Part shown: positions 51,002 to 58,786 of the stretch, one piece after another
Layout of the letters: the number at the start of each line of letters is the position of its first letter
Numbering within the stretch: the first letter of the stretch is position 1
Source of the DNA: an uncultured Cyclobacteriaceae bacterium
GTDB lineage: Bacteria > Bacteroidota > Bacteroidia > Cytophagales > Cyclobacteriaceae
Direction: 5' to 3'
Length of the DNA stretch: 63,769 nt
Assembly: GCA_937146645.1 (NCBI GenBank)
Contig: CAKZRQ010000052.1
Location: 1-63,769, forward strand
The notes under the pieces: generated by a model
The model's input: only the letters and a program-made list of their open reading frames with translations
Database searches by the model: none
Told to the model about the DNA's origin: nothing
Program-made: the position numbers and the translations under genes

Positions 51002-52267
51002 TTAGAAGTCTTTAATAGTCTTTTCAATTATGTCACAACACTCATGAAGCTGCTCTTCAGTCATTACTAAAGGAGGTGCAAAACGAATAATATTACCGTG
51101 AGTTGGCTTCGCTAAAAGACCATTCTCCTTGAGTGCAACGCAAATATCCCAAGCGGTACTACTATCCTCTGAGTCATTAATAACAACTGCATTCAGCAGT
51201 CCTTTGCCTCTCACTAAGTTCACTATCGGGTACTTATCTACAAGTCTTTCCATTCGTTCACGGAATATCTTGCCCAGATTTCTTGCATTCTGCGCCAGCT
51301 TCTCATCTCTTACTACCTCTAAAGCAGTCATCGCAACTTTAGTCCCAAGAGGATTTCCACCGAAAGTAGACCCGTGTTGCCCTGGCTTAATCACCTCCAT
51401 AATATGGTCATCTGCCAATACAGCAGAGACAGGATAAAAACCACCAGAAATAGCTTTCCCCAAAATCAACATGTCGGGTTTAGTATACGTAGCTCCTCTT
51501 TCGCAATGGCCTCCACAAGAGCAATCCCCACAAACCGCTAAAAGAGATCCAGTCCTGGCGATTCCTGTTTGAATTTCGTCAGCTATAAAAAGAACATTAG
51601 CCTTCTCGCAAGCAGCTCTCGAATTTGCAATAAAATCGTTAGAAGGTACATAAACACCTGCTTCCCCCTGAATAGGTTCTACCAAGAAAGCTACCACCTT
51701 TGGATCGGCCAATGCTTCTTCCAGTGCAGCCACATCATCATAAGGAATCTTTACAAAACCGGCGGTGTAAGGTCCGAAGTTTTTTCTCGCATTTTCATCA
51801 TTAGAAAATGAGATAATGGTAGTGGTGCGGCCATGGAAATTATTCTCAGCCACGATAATCTTCGCCTCGTTTTCCGGAATACCCTTTTTCTCATAGCCCC
51901 ACTTTCTGGCAATTTTGATAGCAGTCTCCACTCCTTCTGCTCCGGTATTCATTGGGAGCACCTTATCGAATCCAAAGTATTCAGTCAAATACTTTTCAAA
52001 AGGTCCAAGAACATCATTATAAAAGGCTCTTGAAGTAAGCGTCAAAGTTCCGGCTTGATCTACCAACGCATCCTTGATCCGTGGATGGCAATGCCCTTGG
52101 TTAACCGCCGAGTAAGCAGAAAGAAAATCGTAGTACTTTTTTCCTTCTACATCCCAAAGGAAAACACCCTCTCCTTTTGATAAAACAACAGGTAGTGGAT
52201 GGTAGTTATGGGCTCCGTATTTGTCCTCTAAAGCAATAGCTTCCTGACTTGACTGAATAGATTGCAT
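51002..52267 (-). CDS. rocD: Ornithine-oxo-acid transaminase with cysteine-rich insert
   Basis: 421 residues of the class-III PLP aminotransferases. KYGAHNYHPLPVVLSKGEGVFLWDVEGKKYYDFLSAYSAVNQGHCHP is the ornithine aminotransferase N-terminus, MNTGAEGVETAIKIARKWGY the following block, FLVEPIQGEAGVYVPS and LFIADEIQTGIARTG the cofactor-binding region, and LILGKAISGGFYPVSA contains the Schiff-base Lys271. It converts ornithine and 2-oxoglutarate to glutamate semialdehyde. Between ARTGSLLAV and the KPDMLILGK block sits a cluster Cys246, Cys249, Cys251, Cys255, absent from the classical enzyme. Convergent genes or partners are not near. Confidence 0.94.
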   Translation of the reverse strand: MQSIQSSQEAIALEDKYGAHNYHPLPVVLSKGEGVFLWDVEGKKYYDFLSAYSAVNQGHCHPRIKDALVDQAGTLTLTSRAFYNDVLGPFEKYLTEYFGFDKVLPMNTGAEGVETAIKIARKWGYEKKGIPENEAKIIVAENNFHGRTTTIISFSNDENARKNFGPYTAGFVKIPYDDVAALEEALADPKVVAFLVEPIQGEAGVYVPSNDFIANSRAACEKANVLFIADEIQTGIARTGSLLAVCGDCSCGGHCERGATYTKPDMLILGKAISGGFYPVSAVLADDHIMEVIKPGQHGSTFGGNPLGTKVAMTALEVVRDEKLAQNARNLGKIFRERMERLVDKYPIVNLVRGKGLLNAVVINDSEDSSTAWDICVALKENGLLAKPTHGNIIRFAPPLVMTEEQLHECCDIIEKTIKDF

Positions 52268-52337
52268 CTTTTAGCTAGTTTTGGATTTATATCTTGAATT
52301 TCGGATAGCAAATATAAGAAATCGACCCGGGCAAACT

Positions 52338-52496
52338 ATGTCCAAATCAAATAAGAAAAATAGCGCCCCAAGTCTCACTTCTGAAGATTATTACTTCAAT
52401 GAGCATGGGCTGATGGTCTTCACCGCGAAGTATCATCTTAAGAGAGGTTATTGCTGCGGAAGCGGGTGCAAACATTGCCCTTATCCAAAGGCCTGA
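52338..52496 (+). CDS. Small DUF5522-like cysteine protein
   Basis: 52 residues from the ATG at 52338 (MSKSNKKNS); an earlier ATG (52281) would add 19 residues in a poorly conserved region. The end reads HLKRGYCCGSGCKHCPYPKA, with four Cys in the pattern CCGSGCKHC that is diagnostic of this small family, often next to the ornithine aminotransferase or ribosomal protein genes in Bacteroidota. It may bind a metal or iron-sulfur cluster. Function unknown. Confidence 0.8.
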   Translation: MSKSNKKNSAPSLTSEDYYFNEHGLMVFTAKYHLKRGYCCGSGCKHCPYPKA

Positions 52497-52522
52497 AATG
52501 GCTATAAATTTTTAAAGTAGAG

Positions 52523-52553
52523 GTTGTTAATTCATAAAAAGTTGCGATATTTG
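52523..52553 (+). promoter_or_regulatory. Promoter of the rpmB cluster
   Basis: -33 TTG (52524-52526), 19-base spacer, -7 GATATTTG (52546-52553), one mismatch to TAnnTTTG. The expected start site is about 35-40 bases before the rpmB ATG. Confidence 0.5.
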
Positions 52554-52595
52554 CAAACTCATTAGAGGAAAGCATTCAATAGAAGAAAATATATC

Positions 52596-52838
52596 ATGGC
52601 AAAAGTTTGTGACATAACCGGAAAAAGACCTCGAGTAGGTAACAATGTGTCTCATGCAAACAACAAGACCAAGCGTAGATTTTATCCAAATCTTCACAAG
52701 AAGACATTCTACGTTCCTGAGGAAGATGCATGGATTACATTGAAAGTGTCAACTAAGGCATTGAAGACTATCAATAAGAAAGGTATCTCTGCAGTTTTGA
52801 AAGAAGCTCAGGATTCAGGAATGATCGTTATCAAATAA
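52596..52838 (+). CDS. rpmB: 50S ribosomal protein L28
   Basis: 80 residues. Starts [40 protein letters not shown], the L28 family signature, in which the four zinc-binding Cys are reduced to the single first one. It assembles in the large subunit near the L1 stalk. First gene of the rpmB-rpmG-DUF4295 cluster with 30 bases to L33. Confidence 0.97.
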   Translation: MAKVCDITGKRPRVGNNVSHANNKTKRRFYPNLHKKTFYVPEEDAWITLKVSTKALKTINKKGISAVLKEAQDSGMIVIK

Positions 52839-52868
52839 TTCAGTCACGACCCTTTAATCAATACGAAG

Positions 52869-53051
52869 ATGGCTAAGAAAGGAAATAGAGTACAGGTGAT
52901 CCTTGAGTGCACAGAGCACAAAGAGTCTGGCATGCCAGGAACTTCAAGATATATCACGACTAAAAACAGAAAGAATACGACTGAAAGATTGGAGCTGAAG
53001 AAATTCAATCCTATTCTTAAGAAGGTAACTGTTCATAAAGAAATTAAGTAA
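52869..53051 (+). CDS. rpmG: 50S ribosomal protein L33
   Basis: 60 residues. Core [54 protein letters not shown] is the L33 pattern, with only one Cys kept (ECTEH), so a zinc-free version is likely. Large-subunit protein near the E site. Lies between L28 and DUF4295. Confidence 0.97.
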   Translation: MAKKGNRVQVILECTEHKESGMPGTSRYITTKNRKNTTERLELKKFNPILKKVTVHKEIK

Positions 53052-53088
53052 TCTCACTCGGAGCTCTTTCCGATAAACGAAATAAGTT

Positions 53089-53241
53089 ATGGCGAAGAAA
53101 GTAGTAGCAACCCTGAAAAAGCAAGGCGGAGTAACTTACGCCAAAGTGATCAAAGCGGTAAAGTCTGATAAGACTGGTGCTTACACCTTCAGAGAAGAGA
53201 TGATTCCTTCTACTGACGTAAAAGAAAGCCTGAAGAAATAA
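53089..53241 (+). CDS. Small DUF4295-type basic protein
   Basis: 50 residues, MAKKVVATLKKQGGVTYAKVIKAVKSDKTGAYTFREEMIPSTDVKESLKK. It is highly basic and about one-fifth Lys, as expected of a ribosome-associated Bacteroidota protein. It follows L33 by 37 bases and precedes ftsY by 86, in the order rpmB-rpmG-DUF4295-ftsY. The start ATG at 53089 is the only in-frame one that gives a complete reading. Precise function unknown. Confidence 0.85.
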   Translation: MAKKVVATLKKQGGVTYAKVIKAVKSDKTGAYTFREEMIPSTDVKESLKK

Positions 53242-53263
53242 TTCTCGCTTCTTAACAACATTC

Positions 53264-53299
53264 AAAAGTCCCTCTGACCTCGGCCAGCAGGGACTTTTT
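53264..53299 (+). terminator. Terminator of the rpmB cluster
   Basis: AAAAGTCCCT (53264-53273) / AGGGACTTTT (53289-53298) with a 15-base loop and a T-run, ahead of ftsY. Confidence 0.82.
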
Positions 53300-53327
53300 C
53301 GTTAGATTTAGCTTAAACAATAATAGC

Positions 53328-54284
53328 ATGGGCATATTCGGCTTATTTTCTAAGGACAAAAAGGAAAGCCTCGATCAGGGTCTTCAAAAGTCCAGCGACA
53401 GCATTTTTTCGAAGATCAGCAAAGCGGTAGTTGGTAAATCCAAAGTAGATGAGGAAGTACTTGATGAATTAGAAGAAATACTTATCACTTCAGATGTCGG
53501 AGTCGATACCACGATTAAAGTAATCGAGAGAATCGAAGAACGCGTTGCCAGAGATAAATACGTCAATACCGAAGAACTCGACAAGATCCTACGTGAAGAA
53601 ATTATTGGATTGCTCGAAGAGAATAATTCACAGGATTTAATTGATTTTGATTTACCCGAAGGGCAAAAGCCTTACGTCATCATGGTCGTTGGGGTGAACG
53701 GCGTCGGGAAAACTACGACAATCGGGAAATTGGCCAACCTTTTCAAAAATGCTGGTAAATCTGTAGTTCTTGGTGCAGCCGATACGTTCAGAGCGGCTGC
53801 CGTAGATCAGCTCATTCTTTGGGGAGAGAGAGTCGGAGTTCCGGTCATATCCCATGGAATGAACACGGATCCAGCTTCTGTCGCGTTTGATGCGGTAAAG
53901 CAGGCAGTAGACCAAAAAGCCGACGTCGTGATAATCGATACAGCCGGAAGGCTTCACACCAAAGTAAACTTGATGAATGAATTAGGTAAGATTAAGCGGG
54001 TGATGCAAAAATTCATACCTGAAGCCCCTCACGAGATACTTTTGGTGCTTGATGGGTCCACGGGACAAAATGCTTTTATCCAAGCACAGGAATTTTCCAA
54101 GGTTACCGAAATTTCTGCCCTAGCGATTACGAAGCTAGACGGAACGGCAAAAGGCGGAGTAGTTGTCGGAATTTCAGATCAAATGAAGGTCCCGGTAAAA
54201 TATATCGGAGTCGGGGAGAAAATGACAGACCTCCAACTCTTTAATCGTACTGAATTCGTTGATTCCTTGTTTAAAAAGAACTGA
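53328..54284 (+). CDS. ftsY: Signal recognition particle receptor FtsY
   Basis: 318 residues. The NG domain shows VVGVNGVGKTTTIGKLANLF (G1), VLGAADTFRAAAVDQL (G2), VIIDTAGRLHTKVNLMNEL (G3), AITKLDGTAKGG (G4) and VGVGEKMTDLQLF (G5). The N-terminal acidic A domain of E. coli is missing; the start is MGIFGLFSKDKKESLDQGLQKSS. It is the inner-membrane receptor for the SRP-ribosome complex. Ribosomal protein genes lie just upstream, as is usual in Bacteroidota. Confidence 0.97.
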   Translation: MGIFGLFSKDKKESLDQGLQKSSDSIFSKISKAVVGKSKVDEEVLDELEEILITSDVGVDTTIKVIERIEERVARDKYVNTEELDKILREEIIGLLEENNSQDLIDFDLPEGQKPYVIMVVGVNGVGKTTTIGKLANLFKNAGKSVVLGAADTFRAAAVDQLILWGERVGVPVISHGMNTDPASVAFDAVKQAVDQKADVVIIDTAGRLHTKVNLMNELGKIKRVMQKFIPEAPHEILLVLDGSTGQNAFIQAQEFSKVTEISALAITKLDGTAKGGVVVGISDQMKVPVKYIGVGEKMTDLQLFNRTEFVDSLFKKN

Positions 54285-54307
54285 TTTCGAATTACATTTA
54301 ATTCATT

Positions 54308-54334
54308 AATCCCGGCTGGTCCGGGATTTTTTTT
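54308..54334 (+). terminator. Terminator of ftsY
   Basis: AATCCCGG (54308-54315) / CCGGGATT (54321-54328), loop CTGGT, then a run of eight T. Confidence 0.88.
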
Positions 54335-54373
54335 GCGCTAAGCATAACCTTTTGAGAATAAATGACGTAATTT

Positions 54374-54400
54374 AATATGATATCATTTTAACATCATATT
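54374..54400 (+). promoter_or_regulatory. Inverted repeat before the SPFH gene, possible operator
   Basis: AATATGAT (54374-54381) and ATCATATT (54393-54400), 8-bp exact inverted repeat with an 11-base spacer. It ends 3 bases before the ATG of the SPFH gene (54404). A ribbon-helix-helix protein is encoded at the end of the same three-gene unit. Confidence 0.45.
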
Positions 54401-54403
54401 GAC

Positions 54404-55261
54404 ATGGAAAAAATAACAAAACCCCTTTCTGGATATTTATTCGTTTTCATTGATTTAGCCATGATTCCTTTGGCCATATTCGGCTTTGCTCAGGAGATTT
54501 TTACTTTGGCCATCCCAAGTCTTTTAGTCTTCATCCTCATGATCCCTGGTTTCTTTATTGTGGAACCTAATAAAGCAATGGTTCTACTCTTATTTGGTGA
54601 TTACAAGGGAACTGTTAAGGCCAATGGATTCTTTTGGGTGAACCCATTCATGACGAAAAAGAAGATTTCGCTTCGTGTGAGAAACTTTGAAAATAAGCCT
54701 GTAAAGGTGAATGATAAGATTGGTAACCCTGTAATGATCGGTACCATCGTGGTGTGGCAAGTTGAAGATACTTTTAAGGCTACATTCGATGTGAACGACT
54801 ATGAGAATTTCGTTCACCTTCAAACTGACGCAGCGGTTAGAAAAATGGCAGGTCTTTTCTCCTACGATAATTTTGAGGATGAAGGCTCAGGTCAAGAAGA
54901 AGTGACTTTGAGATCAGGAGTAGAGGAAGTGAATCACTCCCTCGAAGCAGAGATTGTAGAGAGGCTCAGACATGCAGGAATAAAGGTTATTGAAGCTAGA
55001 ATATCGCACCTTGCCTATGCCTCGGAAATTGCATCTGCCATGCTTCAAAGACAGCAAGCTACGGCGATTGTCGCCGCAAGAAAGAAGATTGTAGAGGGTG
55101 CTGTCGGCATGGTTGAGATGGCTATTGAAGATCTGAAGGTGAAGGACATCATCGAATTTGATGAGGAAAAAAAGGCAGTCATGGTCTCAAACCTCATGGT
55201 GGTACTTTGTGCTGACAAAAGTGCCAGCCCGGTATTAAATGTTGGTACACTAAATCAGTAG
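54404..55261 (+). CDS. SPFH/band-7 domain membrane protein
   Basis: 285 residues. Two hydrophobic segments at the N-terminus (about 10-35 and 36-58, LVFILMIPGFFIV) are followed by EPNKAMVLLLFGDYKGTVKANGFFWVNPFMTKKKISLRVRNFENKPVKVNDKIGNPVMIGTIVVWQVEDTFKATFDV, the SPFH/stomatin/prohibitin core, then a charged coil (about 170-215) and REARISHLAYASEIASAMLQRQQATAIVAARKKIVEGAVGMVEMAI, a helical oligomerisation region typical of SPFH scaffolds. SPFH proteins form membrane-domain rings. Coupled within 3 bases to a PH-like membrane protein and, further on, to a ribbon-helix-helix protein. Confidence 0.9.
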   Translation: MEKITKPLSGYLFVFIDLAMIPLAIFGFAQEIFTLAIPSLLVFILMIPGFFIVEPNKAMVLLLFGDYKGTVKANGFFWVNPFMTKKKISLRVRNFENKPVKVNDKIGNPVMIGTIVVWQVEDTFKATFDVNDYENFVHLQTDAAVRKMAGLFSYDNFEDEGSGQEEVTLRSGVEEVNHSLEAEIVERLRHAGIKVIEARISHLAYASEIASAMLQRQQATAIVAARKKIVEGAVGMVEMAIEDLKVKDIIEFDEEKKAVMVSNLMVVLCADKSASPVLNVGTLNQ

Positions 55262-55264
55262 GTC

Positions 55265-55768
55265 ATGGCCAATAGGGTCTTTAACGAGACGCAGAGTTAT
55301 AAAGGAACCTGGGTAGCATATTTCATCTTATTGGTGGAGCTACCCACGGTTATTTTGCTAAGCGTCCTTTTCATTAACTCTGAAGACAAGGCTGGATTCG
55401 GAATAGCCATTGGTGGCATTATACTGGTTTTGGGATTGGTATTGCTATTTATGTTTAGTATCAAACTGGAAACCAGAATAGATGACAAGGGTGTTTCCTT
55501 CAGATATTTTCCCTTTATAAGGAAATGGAGAAGGTGGAGTCCAGAGGAGATTAAATCAATTAAAGTAATATCCTATAGTCCAATCTCAGATTTTGGGGGA
55601 TGGGGTCTCAAAGGAAACAGTACGACCAAGGCGTATAGCGTCTTAGGCGATAAGGGCCTCCTCATGGATGTAGGCGAAAAGAAAATGATCATGATAGGCA
55701 CTTCCAGAGAAAAGGACCTGACTCAATTCGTAGAAGATTGGAAGGAGGAAGACAGTTATGGCAGCTAA
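55265..55768 (+). CDS. Membrane protein with PH-like domain, unknown
   Basis: 167 residues. Two membrane helices (about 14-37 and 45-66) are followed by a beta-rich domain with IKLETRIDDKGVSFRYFPFIRKWRRWSPEEIKSIKVI and GLLMDVGEKKMIMIGTSREKDLTQFVEDW, the look of a YdbS/YdbT-type bacterial PH domain. Family not firmly recognised. It starts 3 bases after the SPFH stop and its end overlaps the next gene by 11 bases, so translational coupling of the three genes is likely. Confidence 0.75.
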   Translation: MANRVFNETQSYKGTWVAYFILLVELPTVILLSVLFINSEDKAGFGIAIGGIILVLGLVLLFMFSIKLETRIDDKGVSFRYFPFIRKWRRWSPEEIKSIKVISYSPISDFGGWGLKGNSTTKAYSVLGDKGLLMDVGEKKMIMIGTSREKDLTQFVEDWKEEDSYGS

Positions 55769-55925
55769 AAAACCTTTTGCATTAAGGCTGGATGAGAAGA
55801 TGATGAAAGCAGTGGAAAAATGGGCTGCTGATGAATTCAGAAGTACCAATGGCCAACTGGAATGGATTGTACGTGAGGCACTTAAAAAATCAGGAAGGCT
55901 ACCAAAGCCCGGAAAAAATGAATAA
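55758..55925 (+). CDS. Arc-type ribbon-helix-helix DNA-binding protein
   Basis: 55 residues: MAAKKPFALRLDEKMMKAVEKWAADEFRSTNGQLEWIVREALKKSGRLPKPGKNE. The N-terminal strand KKPFALRLD followed by two helices (EKMMKAVEKWAADEF and STNGQLEWIVREALKKSG) is the Arc/MetJ ribbon-helix-helix layout; such proteins bind DNA as dimers. It is the third gene after the SPFH and PH-like genes, overlapping the latter by 11 bases. It could autoregulate through the inverted repeat at 54374-54400 (inference). Confidence 0.82.
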   Translation: MAAKKPFALRLDEKMMKAVEKWAADEFRSTNGQLEWIVREALKKSGRLPKPGKNE

Positions 55926-55983
55926 CTAAGAGCTTTGAACCAAAATAGTTTATAGTGATATTAGAGTATTAAACTTTGTAATT

Positions 55984-56346
55984 ATGAAAAAACTATTCAC
56001 GCTTGCCGTACTTTTTGGGGCCTTTTATTTGATCAATCCTTCTGAGACCTTGGCTCAAGAAGTAGCTACTGAAATGACCAAGGAACAAAAGAAAGCTTTG
56101 AAGGAGGCCAAAAAAATAGAAAAGGCAAAGGAAAATCTAGAGAAGAACAGGAAGAAGCTTGAGAAAATTAATGAGCGATACGAAAAAGATCTCGCAAAAT
56201 TTCAGAAACAAAATGCAGAAGGAAAGCTTTCTCCTGTCGAAGTGGAAAAAATCACAAAAGACATCAACAAGCAGACCAAGTCAATTCAAAAACTTGAAAA
56301 GGACATTGCAAAGCTTGAAGAGATTTTAGCTGAATCAGGTTCATAA
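55984..56346 (+). CDS. Exported coiled-coil protein, unknown
   Basis: 120 residues. Signal peptide (about 1-24, ALFGAFYLINPSETLAQ) and then a Lys/Glu-rich helical rod (about 30-120) such as KEQKKALKEAKKIEKAKENLEKNRKKLEKINERYEKDLAKFQKQN and KDINKQTKSIQKLEKDIAKLEEIL. Heptads look regular. It should be a short periplasmic coiled coil; no function is known. Ended by a bidirectional palindromic terminator. Confidence 0.8.
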   Translation: MKKLFTLAVLFGAFYLINPSETLAQEVATEMTKEQKKALKEAKKIEKAKENLEKNRKKLEKINERYEKDLAKFQKQNAEGKLSPVEVEKITKDINKQTKSIQKLEKDIAKLEEILAESGS

Positions 56347-56352
56347 AAAAAA

Positions 56353-56377
56353 GTGGTCAATTGACCACCTTTTTTTA
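56353..56377. terminator. Bidirectional palindromic terminator
   Basis: GTGGTCAATTGACCAC (56353-56368), a perfect 16-bp palindrome flanked by A8 on the left and T7 on the right. It serves the coiled-coil gene and the convergent TolC-family gene. Confidence 0.85.
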
Positions 56378-57865
56378 TTCCTCCTCTTCCGAATACAGAA
56401 GCATATTATTCTCGAAATCGTATAGGGTCAATGCTCGAAGTTCGTAGTATGCCACCCAAAAATCTTTTAAAGAGGTGTAGTATGCCCTCTTGTTTGTATC
56501 CTTTTCGCCTTGTGCAATATTCAAATCTGTGATTGTCACATTACCTGTTTGATATCTTTTTAAAGCGATGTCATATCTTTTTTGCGCAACCTCATCTGAA
56601 ATTTCAGTGACATTCAATCGCTCTCTCATCATAATGAAGTTTTTCACCTTAGTGAAAATTTCTTGCTCGAAGTTTATTCTCTCCTGCTCCACAGTGTACT
56701 CGACCAGACGCTGATTCGCCATGGCCTGAGATACCCTAGCTTTATTTCTCCCCCAGTCCAAAATCGGTACAGATAACACTAAATTGACCAATGCCTGAGT
56801 ATTTGGGTTCTGGTAAATGTCCGGAAAGGTCAATGCTGCATTGTTATACCCGTAGCTTGCATTTAGCTCCATCTGAATCCTTTCTCCTTTGGCTCTAGCC
56901 AAATCTGACTCTGCCTGCAATTCCTGACGAATGAAGCCCAAAGCTTCCGCCCTATTATCAAATGCATATTGAATGGCCAGATCCACGTCTACATCAAATT
57001 GAGGGATTACATCTGGAGTAATTAATCTAATCTCTTCGTATCTATTAAGACCTATGTATCCAGTTACGGAAAAAGTACTTTGTTCGAGATCCATTTGAGC
57101 TTGAGCCAAATCCTGACGTGCTTGTAACACCTGTAATTCTACCTGCAAAAGAGCATCTTCAAAGGTCTCGCCGATATCGTACCTCTTCTTTTCAATCTCA
57201 AATATCTCTTCAGTTTTTTCCAGATTTTGAGATGCGATATCAAAATTTGCCTGTGCGATTAAGTAGTCAAAAAATAGTGAGGTTACATCCATGGACACTT
57301 TCTCCATTTCCTGGACATATTCACGTTTACTTTCCTCATAAATTAAAGGCTCAATTTTCTTATCCCATTTGAAAGGATTATAGGCAAAGATGGGCTGTTG
57401 CAATCGCACGTTTACGGGAACCCCTGAGAATTGCGTTTGAGGCTCTCCACTCATAGCGAGGAAATTATCAAAACGATCTGTAGACGAATTCACAGAAATA
57501 ACTCCCCCTGTGGGAGAAATAACTTGTTGTAAGCCTAACTCGAGATTCATCAGGTTCTGCTGAACCTCAAGGAATTCAATAGAACCATCTGGCTGAGTAA
57601 TACTACTGAATGATTGCGAATAGCTAGGAAGGGTTCCACTCAGCTGAAGCTGTGGATTGTAATTGGATCTAAATAGTCGATATCTCCAGTAGTTGTTTTC
57701 TTTTTGAGTTTTGTTTTGCAAAGAAGCAGGAGAAATCTCTTTGGCTCGAGCCACCATTTCCTCAAGAGTGTAGGTAATTACATTCTGGGAAAAAACGTCA
57801 AATGAGAAGAAGCCTAAAACAAAGAAAAAAATAACTACCCTGCGTAGAGTGGTAAATTTTGGCAT
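56375..57865 (-). CDS. TolC-family outer-membrane efflux protein
   Basis: 496 residues. Signal peptide MPKFTTLRRVVIFFFVLGFFSFDVFSQ. Two repeats of OEP/TolC: YRLFRSNYNPQLQLSGTLPSYSQSF...LVEYTVEQERINFEQEI, with long helices KTEEIFEIEKKRYDIGETFEDALLQVELQVLQARQDLAQAQMDLEQS and KRYDIALKRYQTGNVTITDLNIAQGEKDTNKRAYYTSLKDFWVAYYELRALTLYDFE. It forms the trimeric outer-membrane channel of type I secretion or RND/MacB efflux. There is no inner-membrane pump or adaptor gene adjacent, so its partner is unknown. Confidence 0.9.
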   Translation of the reverse strand: MPKFTTLRRVVIFFFVLGFFSFDVFSQNVITYTLEEMVARAKEISPASLQNKTQKENNYWRYRLFRSNYNPQLQLSGTLPSYSQSFSSITQPDGSIEFLEVQQNLMNLELGLQQVISPTGGVISVNSSTDRFDNFLAMSGEPQTQFSGVPVNVRLQQPIFAYNPFKWDKKIEPLIYEESKREYVQEMEKVSMDVTSLFFDYLIAQANFDIASQNLEKTEEIFEIEKKRYDIGETFEDALLQVELQVLQARQDLAQAQMDLEQSTFSVTGYIGLNRYEEIRLITPDVIPQFDVDVDLAIQYAFDNRAEALGFIRQELQAESDLARAKGERIQMELNASYGYNNAALTFPDIYQNPNTQALVNLVLSVPILDWGRNKARVSQAMANQRLVEYTVEQERINFEQEIFTKVKNFIMMRERLNVTEISDEVAQKRYDIALKRYQTGNVTITDLNIAQGEKDTNKRAYYTSLKDFWVAYYELRALTLYDFENNMLLYSEEEE

Positions 57866-58024
57866 TCGGAAGTTGGTTTAATTTAATCTGTGATCAACTA
57901 AAATAATCATACCTCGATGCTGAACAAATGATGATTTGTTAAAAAGCCTAATCTCAATGGATTTTGGTAAAAATAAAGGCCGAAAAACTCGCGTTTTCAT
58001 AACTTGCAGCCGCTTTCCAGAGCC

Positions 58025-58786
58025 ATGAAAAAACTTATCAGCTTCATAATCCGATATATCCCAAGACCGTTTTTACAGCGGGTAAGCCCCATTGGCCTAT
58101 CAGTGATGGCAAGGTTGAATAGAGGTGATACAGTTCAATGTTCCGTCTGTGAAACAGGTTATAAACGATTTTTACCTTACGGAAGAATTGCACGAGCAAA
58201 TGCCCTTTGTCCAAACTGTCTGGCTTTGGAAAGGCACCGCTTGATGTGGCTATTTTTGAAAGAAAAAACCGAGTTTTTCACAAAGCCCCTGAAAGTTCTT
58301 CATGTGGCTCCAGAGCATTGTTTTATCAATCGGTTTGAAGCTCTGGAAAATCTGGAATACATCACAGCTGACATTGAGTCTCCTCTCGCAAAAGTCAAAA
58401 TGGATGTACATGACATCCCTTTCGAAGACAATACTTTCGATGTGGTTTTTTGTAATCATGTTCTGGAACATGTGGATGATGACATGAAAGTCTGTGCAGA
58501 GTTTAACCGGGTTCTGAAGCCCGGAGGATGGGGAATTCTGCAGTCTCCTGTATATGATATTCCTAAAACGCTTGAAGATCCTACCATCACTGATCCTGCC
58601 GAAAGAGAACAGATTTTTGGGCAGAGGGACCATGTGAGAAAATATGGTTTGGATTACGCTGAGCGGCTGAGGAGATCAGGTATTGGCATAGAAGAAAACC
58701 ATTTTGTGAAGGAATTACCTCAAGAAGTCGTTGAGAAGCATGCTTTACCTCCAGAGGAAACCATTTTTGTGTGTCACAAAGCTTAG
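58025..58786 (+). CDS. SAM-dependent methyltransferase with zinc ribbon
   Basis: 253 residues from the ATG at 58025 (MKKLISFIIRYIPRPF); a 58004 start adds seven residues. An N-terminal Cys pair CSVCETGYKRFLPYGRIARANALCPNCLALERHR (about 40-72) forms a zinc ribbon. A class-I methyltransferase domain follows, with KVLHVAPEHCFINRFEAL (motif I-like), TADIESPLAKVKMDVHDIPFEDNTFDVVFCNHVLEHVDDD (motif II/III), and LKPGGWGILQSPVYD. Methyltransferases of this shape occur in polysaccharide and surface-sugar gene regions. The 3' end overlaps the convergent glycosyltransferase gene by 4 bases. Confidence 0.88.
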   Translation: MKKLISFIIRYIPRPFLQRVSPIGLSVMARLNRGDTVQCSVCETGYKRFLPYGRIARANALCPNCLALERHRLMWLFLKEKTEFFTKPLKVLHVAPEHCFINRFEALENLEYITADIESPLAKVKMDVHDIPFEDNTFDVVFCNHVLEHVDDDMKVCAEFNRVLKPGGWGILQSPVYDIPKTLEDPTITDPAEREQIFGQRDHVRKYGLDYAERLRRSGIGIEENHFVKELPQEVVEKHALPPEETIFVCHKA

